From NCBI GenBank assembly GCA_022539475.1, contig VCMS01000020.1, positions 248,001 through 312,000 of the forward strand: DNA of 64,000 bases, in the 5' to 3' direction. The stretch comes from Gracilaria domingensis. Taxonomy: Eukaryota > Rhodophyta > Florideophyceae > Gracilariales > Gracilariaceae. Below, one piece after another: positions 18,092-30,261 of the stretch; within the stretch, counting starts at the first letter, position 1; each line of letters opens with the position of its first letter. Position numbers and translations under genes: made by a program. The notes beneath the pieces are model-generated. The model searched no databases, was not told the DNA's origin, and saw only the letters and a program-made list of their open reading frames with translations.

Positions 18092-20190
18092 GGCGTTGAG
18101 TGTTTCGCGCCGCCGTGTCTATAGCTGTCTACATACTTTTTGTTCTCTCTCCTCTGTGCTTGATTAACTTGCATAAAAAACAGCCGATTCGAACAAGTTT
18201 CAACAAACTGACGAGTGCGTTCCCCCGTGATCTTCCAAGTGTAAGCGCTGCAGGAGCTCTGCAGCATCCTGCATCGAGGAAGCGCCCACGTTTCTGGCAT
18301 CTCCCAGGAGCAAACTGCAGAGAGAGTGAAATCAGCCGGGAGCGTGCAGCACCCATACGTCATGCGCGGGCGGCAGCAGCATGTCCAATTCCCGAACTGA
18401 TCGCGTGGTAAACCACGTGCGGCAGCGGCATTGGCACGTTATGTTGCCGCGCCACAGCTCGGGCGATGCTTTTCTTGGGTGGCTCGCGACGGCGCCGCGT
18501 GGGCGCACGACGTGACTGTGACGTGTACGTCCGCGTGACAGGCGGCGCCCTCGCCGCGCGCGTGCCGCGCGCGCTCCATCGTTTGCACGCGTGCGTACCA
18601 CACGCGTCCGTTCTGTTTTTGCTCATCTCATTGTCGTCGTGTACACGTGCAATGAAGACTCGGTCCTGCGAATGTTTTCACTTTTTCTAAAATAACGAAG
18701 AATTTTGATCTTGTTAAGTTTATGTCTTTTTGAATTTTTCTCCGCAATTTCTGCTTTTGGGCGAAAACCCTCAAGTCTGTTGTTCGGCGCTGTCGAGCTC
18801 TCCACCCCGAAAACTGTTGTACTTTCGAAGGTGTCCCCTTCAGTAGATAACTCGGATCCTCGCTTGCCAGAAAAGGCTCAGCACAGGAATCGCGCCAAGG
18901 AGACGGTTGAGGTGCAATTCGATCAGCTTCCGGAAACCCCATGGAGACTGGCCGCAACTCCACCGTTCACCGGTGCTATCCTCCACTCCATGGCCGCGCA
19001 TCAGGTGGGGAAAAGAAACCAAAAGAAACTTGCAGATGGAGGGTCAGGGTCAGGGCCATGGTTGCGTCTCGTGATCGCGGTAAGAATATCGGGTTCATGG
19101 CATTACACAGTGGGCGTCTCCTGAAAATACCATTTCGCATAACGTCACGATAATGTTCTGCACAATTTTCATCCTGGAGTCGAATCGCCACCACAACTCT
19201 CTAGCCCAATGTATTTTACACCACGTGAAACTCGCAAACGCAAGAACAAAGCGAAAGCTGCATGTTCTCGGTTGTACGATGCAATCTCATGACCACTTGG
19301 TTGCGCGTTGAGTTGCGGTTGTTCTCAGAACGTCGATACGAAGCTTTTTACTATTTTGCAAAAAATGCGATTTGCGAATTGGTGGTATTTCCGGAGATGC
19401 CCAGTTTTGTTGACACAACGGCGGCCGAACGCTGGCGACGTGTCATATGGTCTCTTTGAAGACGTGGCCAACAAAATAGATCCAAATACCAAGTGTCATT
19501 ATGACACTGGTGTGCCAAGTCCAGTAACAGCCCCGTCACCATGACAAGTACCCTGTACTCCTCTTCCCAAACTACAAAATTTAATTTAATTATGAGAAAG
19601 TTGCCAGATTTTTCGAATTGCATCAAAACTTGATAATATCATTTAATGATGATCTCATTTTTGAGGCGTCGTATTTGCCCTCTGCTTGAAGCGCATATGT
19701 GTATCTTCGGACCAAAGTTTGCAAGTAAAAACGCTGCCACGGCTGGCCCTCATCGCTGAGCTGCAGAAAAACTGAAAAGAAAAGCCCAAACTACTGGTAC
19801 CAGCAAATACCCCACGGCCGTTGCCACAGTCTCTACTTAGAGCTAGATCCGTTGTCGAATCGGTGCATAAATCGCCCCAGCGGCAAAAGCAGTCTCAGCC
19901 GATAGAAAAAGAATCTTTCCACGCCTTCTCCTACAAGTAAATAATGCATATTGCAGTCTATTTACGATACCCCTTCACGCTTCTAACTGCAACCATCATT
20001 ACGGTGCAACTGAACATAAATGTACCACCACATATTTTATTGGAAAAATCTAATGATGACTCATTGAAGCTGTAGACAGACAGACCCATACGCGTTGACT
20101 CCGTTGTGACTCTGGACGTTATTTTGGTGGCAAACGCCGCGGCTGTTTACAAACCCTTACACTTGCCTTTCGTAGCAGAAAAAGAGTCAA
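18092..20190. other. No gene seen
   Basis: A short T/A-rich stretch (about 18168-18180) could be the 3' end of the LPMO-like transcript. Otherwise only short, unsupported frames are present. Confidence 0.55.
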
Positions 20191-22569
20191 GGTAAAACAA
20201 CCAGCCACTCAAAAAAACCAAGGTGGGCCCAGAATCCACCAAAAAAATTACCATAATATACCCAAAGAAGATTTTAGACAACAAAATAGAAAAAAAACTA
20301 GTAGTTACACAACTACCAGAAAAAAACCAAAAAACGAACAACAACAAACTGTACGCAAATTCTGCAGCCTTACTTATCTCTACGCGTCCAAAGACACGAG
20401 TAAAGACTTTATACAAGAAATATCGAAGAGAGTTGCTAACAAAAGATAAGTCTTTACTTTATGCCCAAGCTAGTCTCTTGCAGAAGACGTTACGCGGCAT
20501 TCAAAGAAAATCCAGAGAAAACCCAACGGACAGCTTTTTGTCTAGCGCCAAAGTCCGTGTAGCACCATGTTTTTGACCGACTCCGTTGTTCGACCCAAAG
20601 CTCCAGTGGGGCTGACTGATGACAGAAGCGTCTTTGATATGCACCATCCAATTCCCGTCCACGCTTAGAGTGCTTCAACTGGTACTGGGTTATCTTTTGC
20701 GTAGATGAGTGCTCGCGCAAAAGGCGTAAACAGGAACATTATTAGAAAGACACAAAGGTCTGAACACAATAATAACTTACTTAGCTGCACTGCCCAAGAT
20801 ATTGGGTAGGGATGATACAATACTAAAGTTGATGAGCACAATATTGTTCTTGGATTGAGACACCTTCAGGCGTCTCGGTGATTCTTTATATAGAGTTCTA
20901 AACCCTTCCAGTGGGCTCAGAAATGCATACTAACATAATAGTTACTCGATTAAAGCAGTGCTACTCTTACATGTAGAATAATAGCCACCATCTGAGTGCA
21001 GAGAGCGCCCATTGGCTGATTTAGCACACGTGTGGTTGCGTCGAAGCAATCCACGTGTGCCAAGTCACGTTGGGAACTCTGCTGTACGAACTGGTATGCA
21101 AAGCCAATGCATAATTACAATGTAGAATTACGCATGAAGCGACATCAATGCAGATCACAGCAGTCCCACTTCACAGTGACCTCACACGCAGTGAGCTGTA
21201 ATTTGCAAACAATCAATAACTTCCAAAATGGTAAGCACGCCATCATATCCGTGGGTTGCAGTTTTGAATTCAGAGCGGAATACTGAAACGGTTAAATTCA
21301 CACTGTGGGTTGCAGTGCAGATCATCTCGTGTTTGGTCTCCGACGTTTGCAGTCCATAAAAGCTGCAAACAATCAGCGCGGATGGGAGAAAGACACGAAG
21401 TCACTTACCAAGCACTGTTCCGTGCGAGAAGGCACTTCACGCAATTTTGCGAACCCACGTCGTTTGTTTAACTTGTCGATACTTGCCTGAGGCTGAGGCT
21501 TGATTCTACTTTTAACCCACGCTCGTATGACAGAAACGACGTTCTCCTGTTTGCAGCCCTGTGCTGAAGTGGCCATTTTCAGCAACACGAGACGCTCTTG
21601 AGCGCCTAGATTTCTTTAAAGACAAAGATGTAGACATAATTCCGAGGGAGGTGAATAACGACACCTCTCTGGCTTCTAAACGTTTGCTTCTGCTTCTGGA
21701 CTGATACCGCGATTTCCTAAGTATCCAAACCTGTATCATATTGCAAAAGTTCCAACCGAAGAGGGCGGCTAATGTAAACCGTGCATAACCGTTGCCGTTG
21801 GCTTTGAATTCTCTGTAAATGTCGAATGTGTTGATGAAGAATGTTTGAGATATGAATCTCGATGTCGGATTGTTTGGAACCCTGGCGGTCAGAAGAGTGA
21901 GATATGTTTTTTGTGGTAGTGGAGCCTCAACTGCATTGATAGGGATACTGTATATATCTCTCGAGAGAGATATATATCGGAGATTTACTGTATTTGATTT
22001 ATTAGAGGCGCATATGCGTCTTTTTAGAGCTCCTGCACCTAATCTGGCTCAGCGGGGAGATACGCGGTTTAGCAGGTTTATGCTATCTCAAAGCAGTACA
22101 TAAGTAGAAAGCTAATTGTCGTTGAACCACTTCACTGTCTTTACTCATCAATATTAATAAACTATCTTCTACAACTATACTATTGTTTGTATCGGTCTCT
22201 GACGACCAGAGCGACGCAGCCCCAGCGGGGGCCGTTAGTCCCTCTGCACATGCAGCCCTGCCGAGGGCCGCCACTGTGCTCCCCATCGTTGTCCAGTAGA
22301 ACAGCGCCGCCGGGCGCCGGGACACTGGGCCTCGTTGGTCCGGAACTCTAGCTCCTGAAGGAGCCAGAGGACCGCGAGTCGACAGACTTCGACAGTAAAC
22401 GCATATGCTCATATACGTAGTATACGCATTTGCGGGCAAAGTTCTGATATCATGTGGCAATAGGACAATTCAAGTACTAGAGGTGTAACTAGGCTCATAT
22501 ATTACACAATCGTTTTCTTGGCTATCGGCAAGCAACTGAGAAGCCAAGGGGCGCCTATAAAGGCTCCGC
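20191..22569. other. No supported gene; A-rich block and small hairpin
   Basis: 20195-20350 is strongly A-rich on the plus strand and opens a Lys/Asn-rich 117-codon frame (20223-20576) that I do not recognise. TATATATCTCTC at about 21951 pairs with GAGAGATATATA a few bases later, a short hairpin. A 125-codon minus frame at 22083-22460 has no recognisable domain. Confidence 0.5.
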
Positions 22570-22810
22570 CCATGGAAATATACTAGGTGTAATAAATCCA
22601 TGTTTCATGAGCTCATTAACCCGGTTCCTCATTTCTTCTAATTCAGGTTTCGAAAATTTATACATGGGTTCCATTTTTGGTCTTGCTTCGTGTACTAAGT
22701 CCATCTTCATTTCGGCCTGTCTGCGAGTGGTGACTTCTTTGGCAATTCTTCAGGGAATACGTCTTGGAACTCTTCGAAGAGTGAATTCAATTTTGGCTCC
22801 AATATCTCTT
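22570..22810 (-). pseudogene. Gypsy G3 RT N-terminus, truncated
   Basis: Minus-strand translation gives LFEEFQDVFPEELPKKSPLA, then KMDLVHEARPKMEPMYKF, then SKPELEEMRNRVNELMKHGF and ITPS. This is the linker plus first RT block of gypsy pol (the FPEELP ... SPxELEE ... GFIxPS pattern). The match ends near 22570, so the RT catalytic part is missing. It is the downstream continuation of the G3 protease. Confidence 0.75.
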
Positions 22811-23411
22811 CCTTATATTTCTTCTCTCTCTCACCGGTACCGAAAAGTGCGGGAAAAACATAGAAATCTAAAAATGTAACACATTAACGCTTTGGTTCTC
22901 TTTGCACGAGTGCGAACATTTCATAAAGAACAGAATTATGCTATAGTGTAAGAGAAACCCTTTGTAAGAATATCTCTTGTAGCGTAACGACGCACAACTC
23001 CGTTTCGTTGGGGACACATTATCTCAAATATCTGAATTACGGTACCGGGTGATGACATTATTGTCTTCAATAACACATCATGCATCCAATCATGATGTGT
23101 GTTATGTTGGGTTTGATAACTAATGTCAACTTCATTTGAACATGGAAGTGGAGCTCTATTCCGGTTCAAACTTCAAATGAAGCTAGAATATTTCTATGAG
23201 ACTGTTTTGTTTGTATAAATAAATTTTAAAGTGCTGAATAAATGATATTTAAAGTCTCACCCTGCTAAAATTGCAAGAAAAGCACAAAAGTTACAGTTTT
23301 GTAACTCTCGAGCTTTCCATTTGGTTCATGTAAAGACCTAAAAATATGAAGCTCATGGAAGATCTGCACCAGATTAACAAGTAAGTGAGGTATCTAAGAC
23401 TGTCTCTACAT

Positions 23412-24387
23412 CTAACCCTGAAGCTCGTGCCCCAAAGCAATGAAGTTATCCAACTTATCACCACAACATGACATGATAACTTTGATGTAATCTTGTGATA
23501 ACTTGGTAGTTTTCATTAACGTAAAATTAATGGGATTGTCAAGGTCATTGTCTTTTTGGACGTTTACTGTATTGTGCACATTTCTGTATTTCGTAACATC
23601 AGAATTGTTGTAACTCACATTGTCACATTGCCTCAATGCAAATTTTATTTTAGCTCTGAGTTTACTTCTATTAAGAGGCAGACGTCTTTTTCTCAACTTC
23701 TACGATTTTCTTCATTTCCAGAATTTCCCCGTGTGATTTAATACTTATTTGGTATACGTTACACTACTTCTTTCTCGCAAGCCATGAAAGTTGTTTAATA
23801 GATAACATAAAAGAAAAAAATGAGCCATATTTATGCTTACCTGTTCTTCCCTCTACGTCTAGAGTAATTAATTTTTCTTCTCGACGTACAGTGATACTTC
23901 TCTTTTTCCAATCTATTACGAGGTTTTCCTTTGTTAAGCATGTCATGCCTGATATAGTATCGTCAGTGATCAAGTCTACAATAAACGGTTTAATATCAAA
24001 AGAAGTATTTCTCATACTAAGTGGGAGGCTATCAATACTCTCGCACGTAAGGACAAAGGTTCTGTCCCAAAACTCGGCTTGGTACAGGCTTTTCTGATAA
24101 TTTAATCCTTGTCGATCGGCAAAGCCTCTGGACATTACTTTGTCCTCACAGCCACTGTCTATTAATGCCTTACAGTGCTCGTACTCTTTCTGGCTTAGTA
24201 CTATTCCCTGAAGTTCTAATAAACGCGATTTTCGCTTCCCTGCTCTTCTTGAATTGCATATCTTTACGATATGTTCCTTTTTCTTTCGGTTTCTACCTCT
24301 TATTTGCTTTCCAAATAATGTTTTAAATTCAATTTCTTCGCTTCTCTCCTGAGAATGCGCTAATGTCTCCTTTGGCAGCAGCGCCAC
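23412..24387 (-). pseudogene. Gypsy G3 protease and linker
   Basis: The 207-codon frame (24387-23764) has KALIDSGCEDKVMS, with the catalytic Asp-Ser-Gly, and later TDDTISGMTCL ... VIDWKKRSITV, the usual end of a gypsy retropepsin. A further 94-codon frame (23696-23412) is the degenerate linker towards RT. Stops and frame changes separate the parts, so this is a relic on the same strand as the RT piece at 22570-22810. Confidence 0.78.
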
Positions 24388-24663
24388 ATTTAGGTTTTTG
24401 TCCCAGTACTACTCATGCTTTGACCAGCTCTCTGTTCGTCATGATTTCTAGCAATACAGTTGTTTCTTTTACATATAAAACATAACTTTTCTCTTAAACA
24501 TCTTCTCTTCCCAGGAGGGCTCAGATATTTTTGATTTCTGAAACTAATATTCTTGATCTGCATAGGCGTTGGTTCTTGCCGTGCATTATTGTCAGTACTG
24601 TAAGTTTTTGAGCGAAACTGATTTGCACTCCAACCTTGTTCATTTCTGAATAGACAATCTATT
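24388..24663 (-). pseudogene. Gypsy G3 gag zinc-knuckle end, cut by L4
   Basis: The frame carries CFICKRNNCIARNH, a Cys/His cluster similar to gag knuckles, with a basic context, then leads into the protease frame. Its upstream side ends abruptly at 24663, where the L4 LTR begins. The rest of gag was therefore separated by the L4 insertion or lost. Confidence 0.65.
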
Positions 24664-25204
24664 TGTAGTATAGTACGCAGTGGTTGATCCAAGGCCGAGG
24701 TTGGACGGCAGGTAGCGCCGTGGCGTACGTGTAAGGCAGGCCAGAAGCTCTGCGGGTGCTAGCGTGGCACACGGAGGCGAGCGCCCTCTGCGGCGTGCGT
24801 AGACCACGTGTCTCAGTCGGACGTTGAGGTCCATAGCGTTAGTACTGTAAGTCCCCGTTCCGTAGCTGTAGAGAGGTAAGTGCACCCGATATTTAGGCGC
24901 ACCCCAACCTCGCGGTGACTCCACATTGTAAACACCAAGCACCCTTTGCTGTATGTCTTGTTCACCAAGTAGCGCTACCGACAGACCGAAAGGCTAAGTA
25001 CTATAAGGTTCATTAGGCCGTTCGTACCCTTTCGCACGCCCCTGAACGTGCTTGGCGATACCAACCGCCCATCCTCCCCTCTGAACGCCCGGTGCTTCCT
25101 CTTCACTCTCCGTACGGACACATTACAGTCGCTCCCTCGAGCAACAGCCTATTCCGTCGTCTCAAGACCACTTCGGGTTTTCTCCCGATACGTACTATAT
25201 CACA
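24664..25204 (+). repeat. L4 5' LTR, 541 bp
   Basis: The left end TGTAGTATAGTACG and the right end CGTACTATATCACA are near-perfect inverted repeats with TG...CA termini. A primer-binding site follows one base later and a gag ORF 75 bases later. The left edge cuts the G3 gag. No 3' LTR is seen in the window. Confidence 0.8.
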
Positions 25205-25205
25205 C

Positions 25206-25224
25206 TGGTCTCCCGACTTAGAAG
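25206..25224 (+). other. L4 primer-binding site
   Basis: TGGTCTCCCGACTTAGAAG begins with TGG, the complement of a tRNA CCA end, one base after the LTR. L6 carries the same site with one mismatch, so the two share a primer tRNA, whose identity I cannot give. Confidence 0.7.
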
Positions 25225-25278
25225 TGGAATTCGAGACCGTACGGAGTTTGCAGAACCGATTCGAAGACGACACTCGAG

Positions 25279-27477
25279 ATGAGTTCGCAAGTCCCACACG
25301 GAGAGCAAGGAGAACGGCAGGTCGCAAAAGATCACGCCGAGCACACTTTGGCCGCCCCCCGCGCCGCTTCGGACCATGCCTCGGTAGGCCGCCGGAGCAC
25401 CCGAAGTATCGCGACGGCCTATGTCACCCCCTCAGAAGAACACGAACGGATAGTCCGCAAAGGTAACTCGCAATCCAAATTGGACGGAAGGAAGGAAAGA
25501 AGGAACAAGAACTCGGGGCCTCCTTTGGGAACCGCGATCGTACCACCAGGGACAGCGGGTCCCTCGCCTGCATCTCAGACCGGACAGAAACCACCCCACG
25601 AGATATGGGCCGAAATAGCCCCGTACGCCCTGGAGGGACTCCGCACGGAGATTGAGGTCCATGTCCCGATGGCGGTCGAATTATACCTCACGGAGCGTAT
25701 CCCGGAGTTGATGGGCCGTGACGTCACGCTGATCGTACGTCGCATCGTTAACGACGTTGGAGGATCCAAACGCACCGATAACGGAGTGCAAGAAAATCTG
25801 AGCAGCACACTGGCCGCTTTGGTAGCTAAGCTGCCACCCCAACCCCCAAAGTTCGACACTGACCAAGTGGGTAACGCACCTAATCGCGGTGGTGGACAGA
25901 GACCGGAATTGGAGAAGGATCCACAGAGGGATCTGACCGGTGTCTACCTTCCACCAGTTCCCCAGCAGGGCGATCCGGACGGAAGTTCGAGCGATTTCTC
26001 CGAGGACGGGAGGAATCACCGCAAACGAGGTAGTAAATCGAGCAAACTCTCCGATTCGGGCGACCCCATACGTAGACGGAAGAATCGCCGCCGCCGCAGA
26101 GGGCGACGACATTCAGACACTGACTCCGTGTTCTCTCGTTCATCATCAGAGGATGAGCACACCGACTCGGACGTTTCAGGGGACTCACAAACCCCCCGAA
26201 GGAAGGGCAGGTCCGACCGGCGACGTTCCCGATCGGACAGGCCAGCGCTTAAGCGCATCCGTCCCTGGAACGTCAAGTTCACCAAGATCGTGGACTACCG
26301 TACGGACAGGCTGATTCGACACGGCCAAAAGTACGACTCCAAGGTGGCACGCAAGATTGCGCGTTACCAAAAGAGATTGAATGTCCAGATGAAGGGGCAT
26401 TCCTTTTCCGGAACGGACCCCATCTCCGTTCTCAATTTCCTGCAGCGGTTCAAGACCGCTTGCAACCATAACGGACTGACGGAAGGAGCGGCACTGTGGT
26501 GCTTCCAGTTCTACCTGACCGGGCCCGCACACGCTCTGGTCCAGTCCCGTCTCATTGGCGAGTCGGGGGCTGTCGACAGGCCCCCCGACGAAGCGCTCCA
26601 CACGTACGAAGAAGTGGCGCACTTCTTGCTTACCACGTACGCTACGGATGAAGCTATTGCGACGGCGTCCGCAGAGGTTACGTTCTACACCCAGTCGTCA
26701 GGGATGTTCGAAACGGAATTCGCACAGAAACTCTGGACGAAAGCCCTACGCTGTGATAACGTCTATACCGATCGGGACCTAAAGGGCTTATTCGTCGAAG
26801 GGCTTTTGCCCGCCATACGGTCGAAGGTACGCAACCACCTCACCACCCATCCCAGTATCGGATACGATGCACTCGCCCGTTACGCGGAATCATACGGTGA
26901 CCTTCATCGAGCCTCACGCCGCCAATCCGTTCGGGTGGATACACAAACCGCAGCCGCACGGCCACGCACTACACGTACGATAACGAAGGTGCACATTGTC
27001 GAGTCACATTCGACCTCGACGTATTCCCTATCGGACGAAGACGGCGATGAAGTCCTCCTTGTCTCCCGAGGGTCTTCCATGCCATCACCACCCACCACAC
27101 CAAGTGCAACTACCCCAGCGACTTCCGCACGGTCATACCCCAGTACGCCTGGCCAGGGACCAACCAATGCCCCCGGAACGTCATCCAGGGATCGTCCGTG
27201 CAGAATTTGCCTTTCGCGGGAGCCTAACTGCTGTCAGCTTCTCCCGCCGGAAGTGAAGGCTAAACTCCTCGCAATCCGTGAGGAGAACTACCAACACAGG
27301 CGCGACGAAGGCTACTACGGTAGCGGACCGTCCGCACGGAGAAACACGCCGGCGCCATCCAAAATCGGTTACCGTAACATCGGCCCGAATCGTACATCTT
27401 ACGTCCAGCCCCGACAAACCGCCATACTGGTAGAAGAGACGGTCTCGGAACAGGAAAACGGGCCGGAGGATGCTTAG
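25279..27477 (+). CDS. L4 gag polyprotein
   Basis: A 732-residue intact frame starts at the first ATG after the primer site. Residues about 1-260 are hydrophilic; residues about 262-330 are rich in Arg, Ser and Asp (RRRKNRRRRRGRRH), likely RNA-binding. Residues about 370-550 look like a retrotransposon gag capsid (FLQRFKTACNHNGLTEGAAL, then FYLTGPAHALV). A Ser/Thr/Pro linker leads to CRICLSREPNCC near residue 640, a Cys cluster unlike a standard CCHC knuckle. The long intact frame suggests a fairly young insertion, though what follows is truncated. Confidence 0.82.
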   Translation: MSSQVPHGEQGERQVAKDHAEHTLAAPRAASDHASVGRRSTRSIATAYVTPSEEHERIVRKGNSQSKLDGRKERRNKNSGPPLGTAIVPPGTAGPSPASQTGQKPPHEIWAEIAPYALEGLRTEIEVHVPMAVELYLTERIPELMGRDVTLIVRRIVNDVGGSKRTDNGVQENLSSTLAALVAKLPPQPPKFDTDQVGNAPNRGGGQRPELEKDPQRDLTGVYLPPVPQQGDPDGSSSDFSEDGRNHRKRGSKSSKLSDSGDPIRRRKNRRRRRGRRHSDTDSVFSRSSSEDEHTDSDVSGDSQTPRRKGRSDRRRSRSDRPALKRIRPWNVKFTKIVDYRTDRLIRHGQKYDSKVARKIARYQKRLNVQMKGHSFSGTDPISVLNFLQRFKTACNHNGLTEGAALWCFQFYLTGPAHALVQSRLIGESGAVDRPPDEALHTYEEVAHFLLTTYATDEAIATASAEVTFYTQSSGMFETEFAQKLWTKALRCDNVYTDRDLKGLFVEGLLPAIRSKVRNHLTTHPSIGYDALARYAESYGDLHRASRRQSVRVDTQTAAARPRTTRTITKVHIVESHSTSTYSLSDEDGDEVLLVSRGSSMPSPPTTPSATTPATSARSYPSTPGQGPTNAPGTSSRDRPCRICLSREPNCCQLLPPEVKAKLLAIREENYQHRRDEGYYGSGPSARRNTPAPSKIGYRNIGPNRTSYVQPRQTAILVEETVSEQENGPEDA

Positions 27478-27548
27478 GGGCGTCGCCTCCTCCGAGGCCG
27501 GAAAGCCTCAACGCACCGGGCGAAAGGACTGAACCACCCAGTACGTAC

Positions 27549-27737
27549 ATGGCAGAGCCGACTCTTGGCACCACGGAACGTATGGACGACACCGTTTTAT
27601 TTGCCAGTGCAAATTACAAAATCCACCTCTCCGTAGGCCTAACATCCACACTGATGTATCCGCTCACGGGTGTTCTGGATACCGGAGCCCGGTCTTGTCT
27701 GATCCACGAACGGCACCTACTCAACTTGTTTTTCTGA
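27549..27737 (+). pseudogene. L4 protease N-terminus, truncated
   Basis: The frame has GVLDTGARSCLIHERHLL, the Asp-Thr-Gly-Ala active site of a retropepsin, in the place expected after gag. Similarity ends a few codons later and unrelated sequence follows, so the element is cut at about 27730. L6 has the related text ALLDTGAGPNCI. Confidence 0.75.
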
Positions 27738-28878
27738 CTTGAACTCCACACAAATACTACTGAGAATAGGAGAAAGAGAAGATTTGACATGATCGAACGA
27801 TCAGAAGGTGAACGTTGGGCTTTCCTGAATTGTTGACATAGGTCCTATACTTGGCATATCGTACAAGATATTCTGCTCTCCGTTTTTTAATTGCGGCACA
27901 TTTGCATATTATCCGTTGTTCACGTCATCCATCGTTCCACGACGACCAAAAGATCCATCAAGATGTTCATCCTCAGACTGAGGAGATGGCGTGAGCTCAG
28001 ATTCCTTTTCAGGCCAAACAGAGAGTCCCTGGTTAGGAACTGTATTCACTTCTTCTTCACTACCTCTTCTAATACTGTCTAGGTGATCGTTTCCCAATGT
28101 AGGAATTTCATGGTGAAGCATCCGTGGCTGAGTGACATTTGAATGCGGGTGTGTCGTCTTCATTTCTTTGTTCAGATTCATTGAAAGTTGGATTTGCGCA
28201 CATAGATATTTCCCAGCGATATCTCTTTCTTCCTCTGCCCATCTTCTTTCACTAGTTCATTTTGAGCCTTTTTGGTGCAGACCTTGAAACAGTGTTTCGT
28301 ACTACAGAACCTATGATGTATGAAATTCGGTTCTTATTTCAAGCGGCACCTTTCAACTGGAAACGCGAGCAGTAATGAATACCAAGTGCAGGCAGATCTT
28401 CTACATTTTCAGAGTCTCAGAAGCGTACATTTCAATCAACCCTTTTTTCCCCACCTGGAAAGTTCAGATCAATTTCAAATGTGGGAATCGGAGCTGAAAC
28501 GTTTGCGAAATATTTCATCTCCGGGCTCCAGGGGGGTCCTTTCGCTTCACATCTTCTCTGCTTATCCTAAACGTACTTGAGGCCGTTGAACTGCTTGATC
28601 TTATACGCGATGTCGTCACCCTATCTCTCAGTCCCTCAAAGCTTGGTTACATCCGACTTTCTTTGTTCTCTGGACAGTCATTGCCTCCAGGAGCGTTCAG
28701 TTCTACTCTTTCACTGAACCTCTGCTGTGAAACAGCGAGGTGCATTGAGGTGCATTGTGAATTGCATAGCGTTCGTTCATATCAAACAGGTACGCTCATG
28801 ATCATTTTCGCAGACGAGAAGCTGGCATTCACTAACACACTTTACTCGTTGCAAAACAGCGCCTAGCGTTACTTTAAC
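27738..28878. other. Unassigned; short ORFs only
   Basis: A 90-codon minus frame (27909-28181), acidic and Ser/Pro-rich, and an 86-codon plus frame (28320-28580) are present. Neither shows a domain I recognise. They may be decayed retroelement linkers. Confidence 0.45.
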
Positions 28879-30261
28879 ATGAGTATGAGAACTTCTCATC
28901 GCGTTACTGCCAATAGCGCCATGCAGTCAGAGCGCCACTCGGTCCCGTTACATTCTTTTCAAGCTTCCGACCATTCAAGAAGAGAATCTCATCATCATTC
29001 TGGATCAGTAAGGGTGACTAGTGGTGATGCTCTCGATCGAGCCGTACTCCCGACCAATTCTGTCATGATTCCAACGGCGTCGATGAGGAGGAGGTTGAGA
29101 GAATCTGATAGGCCTGGAGTACCAACAGGTACCACTGTCTCCGCAAGGGCTCTTTTCAATCGTTTGTTTCAGGAAAAACTGAGACGCAACTCTGACTCCA
29201 TTGAAGTTGACTTTCCGATCTATCCGAATATGGCTAACTCAATCAAAGATGATATGCGATCATTTATGTATCATCGCCTGGGTATCAGACAGGGAGCTCA
29301 CACCTACAGCTACGTGAAGAAAGAGTATCCTGCTCAGATTATGCAGCTTAAGCGGAAGCTAATCGAAACCTACCCAGTTCTTGCAGCCGCACAAGGAGGA
29401 TGGGTGTTGAATGATTTGTTGAAAGAGACTATCCAGCGCGACAAGAAGGCAGCAGTAGAGGGAAAGAAGCGAGAAGAGCGTAAGAGCAGCACCGTGGGTA
29501 TCAAATCAATCCCTGCTGCTTTCGTACGTGTCGTAGATACGTCCCCGGCTTCAGAAGTTAACAAATCGCGCGTCCATGGAGATGAAATCCAGCCAGAGCG
29601 TTCTCATGGCTGTGCACGCACTTCCACGGGTGTTTTTTCTGATCAGTATGAACATGCTGAGCGCGGTTCACGACTCTTGAACAGTATGCCGGACCGTAGA
29701 AATGCTGGGGATGTGGGGAATGATGAAGAGCATGAACTCGAATCTGAACATGGCAATCATGATGATTCTGAGGAGAACAATTCAAGTGACGCTCACGAAA
29801 TGGAGCAGGTGCAAGAAGCTTCTGATGGTGACTCTAGCGCATCTAGTCAGTGTATGCACCCTGCTGGGCCGGGTATAGTAGGAAAGAAAGTCCCACGCCG
29901 CGTCAGTATCACCCGAGTTCAGATAAGTTCTGGCAAGGCAGGTTCGAACTCATGCGCACGCAAAGCAGATCGGGTGAATGAAATTCTTCACAGTTCAGGT
30001 GTCGGCGATTTAAATGATGAGAAACATAGCCCTGAAGTTCAGCTGAGGTTCCATTACAAAGTAAGCCAAAAGAATCCGAGGAAACCACTTAAGCGATGGT
30101 TCTTATTTCGTATTAGTCGTTCTGATAACGGCGCCGACATTCAAGGTCATGGAAAGCTTCCACAACGTAGGGCTGGTATCCTTTCCGAGTCCCATAAGCG
30201 TCATCAGAAGAATTCAAACAATTCCAACCGTACAAATAGTAGGAACCTGTCCCAAGAGTGA
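28879..30261 (+). CDS. Hypothetical 460-residue hydrophilic protein
   Basis: This is a long intact frame with an ATG start at 28879. The N-terminal ~90 residues are Ser/Arg/His-rich. Residues about 105-210 are more ordered, with helical, charged stretches (SFMYHRLGIRQGAH, AQIMQLKRKLIETYPVL) ending in a Lys/Glu-rich coiled-coil-like part. Residues about 270-320 are strongly acidic (Glu/Asp/Ser/His) and the last ~100 are basic. No signal peptide or membrane span. I do not recognise a family. The ordered middle with an acidic tract suggests a nuclear or nucleic-acid-binding role, or a transposon accessory ORF; neither is shown. Confidence 0.55.
   Translation: MSMRTSHRVTANSAMQSERHSVPLHSFQASDHSRRESHHHSGSVRVTSGDALDRAVLPTNSVMIPTASMRRRLRESDRPGVPTGTTVSARALFNRLFQEKLRRNSDSIEVDFPIYPNMANSIKDDMRSFMYHRLGIRQGAHTYSYVKKEYPAQIMQLKRKLIETYPVLAAAQGGWVLNDLLKETIQRDKKAAVEGKKREERKSSTVGIKSIPAAFVRVVDTSPASEVNKSRVHGDEIQPERSHGCARTSTGVFSDQYEHAERGSRLLNSMPDRRNAGDVGNDEEHELESEHGNHDDSEENNSSDAHEMEQVQEASDGDSSASSQCMHPAGPGIVGKKVPRRVSITRVQISSGKAGSNSCARKADRVNEILHSSGVGDLNDEKHSPEVQLRFHYKVSQKNPRKPLKRWFLFRISRSDNGADIQGHGKLPQRRAGILSESHKRHQKNSNNSNRTNSRNLSQE

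Noticed and set aside
20223-20576. 117-codon Lys/Asn-rich ORF
   Set aside because: Driven by an A-rich stretch; no domain, partner or conserved motif.
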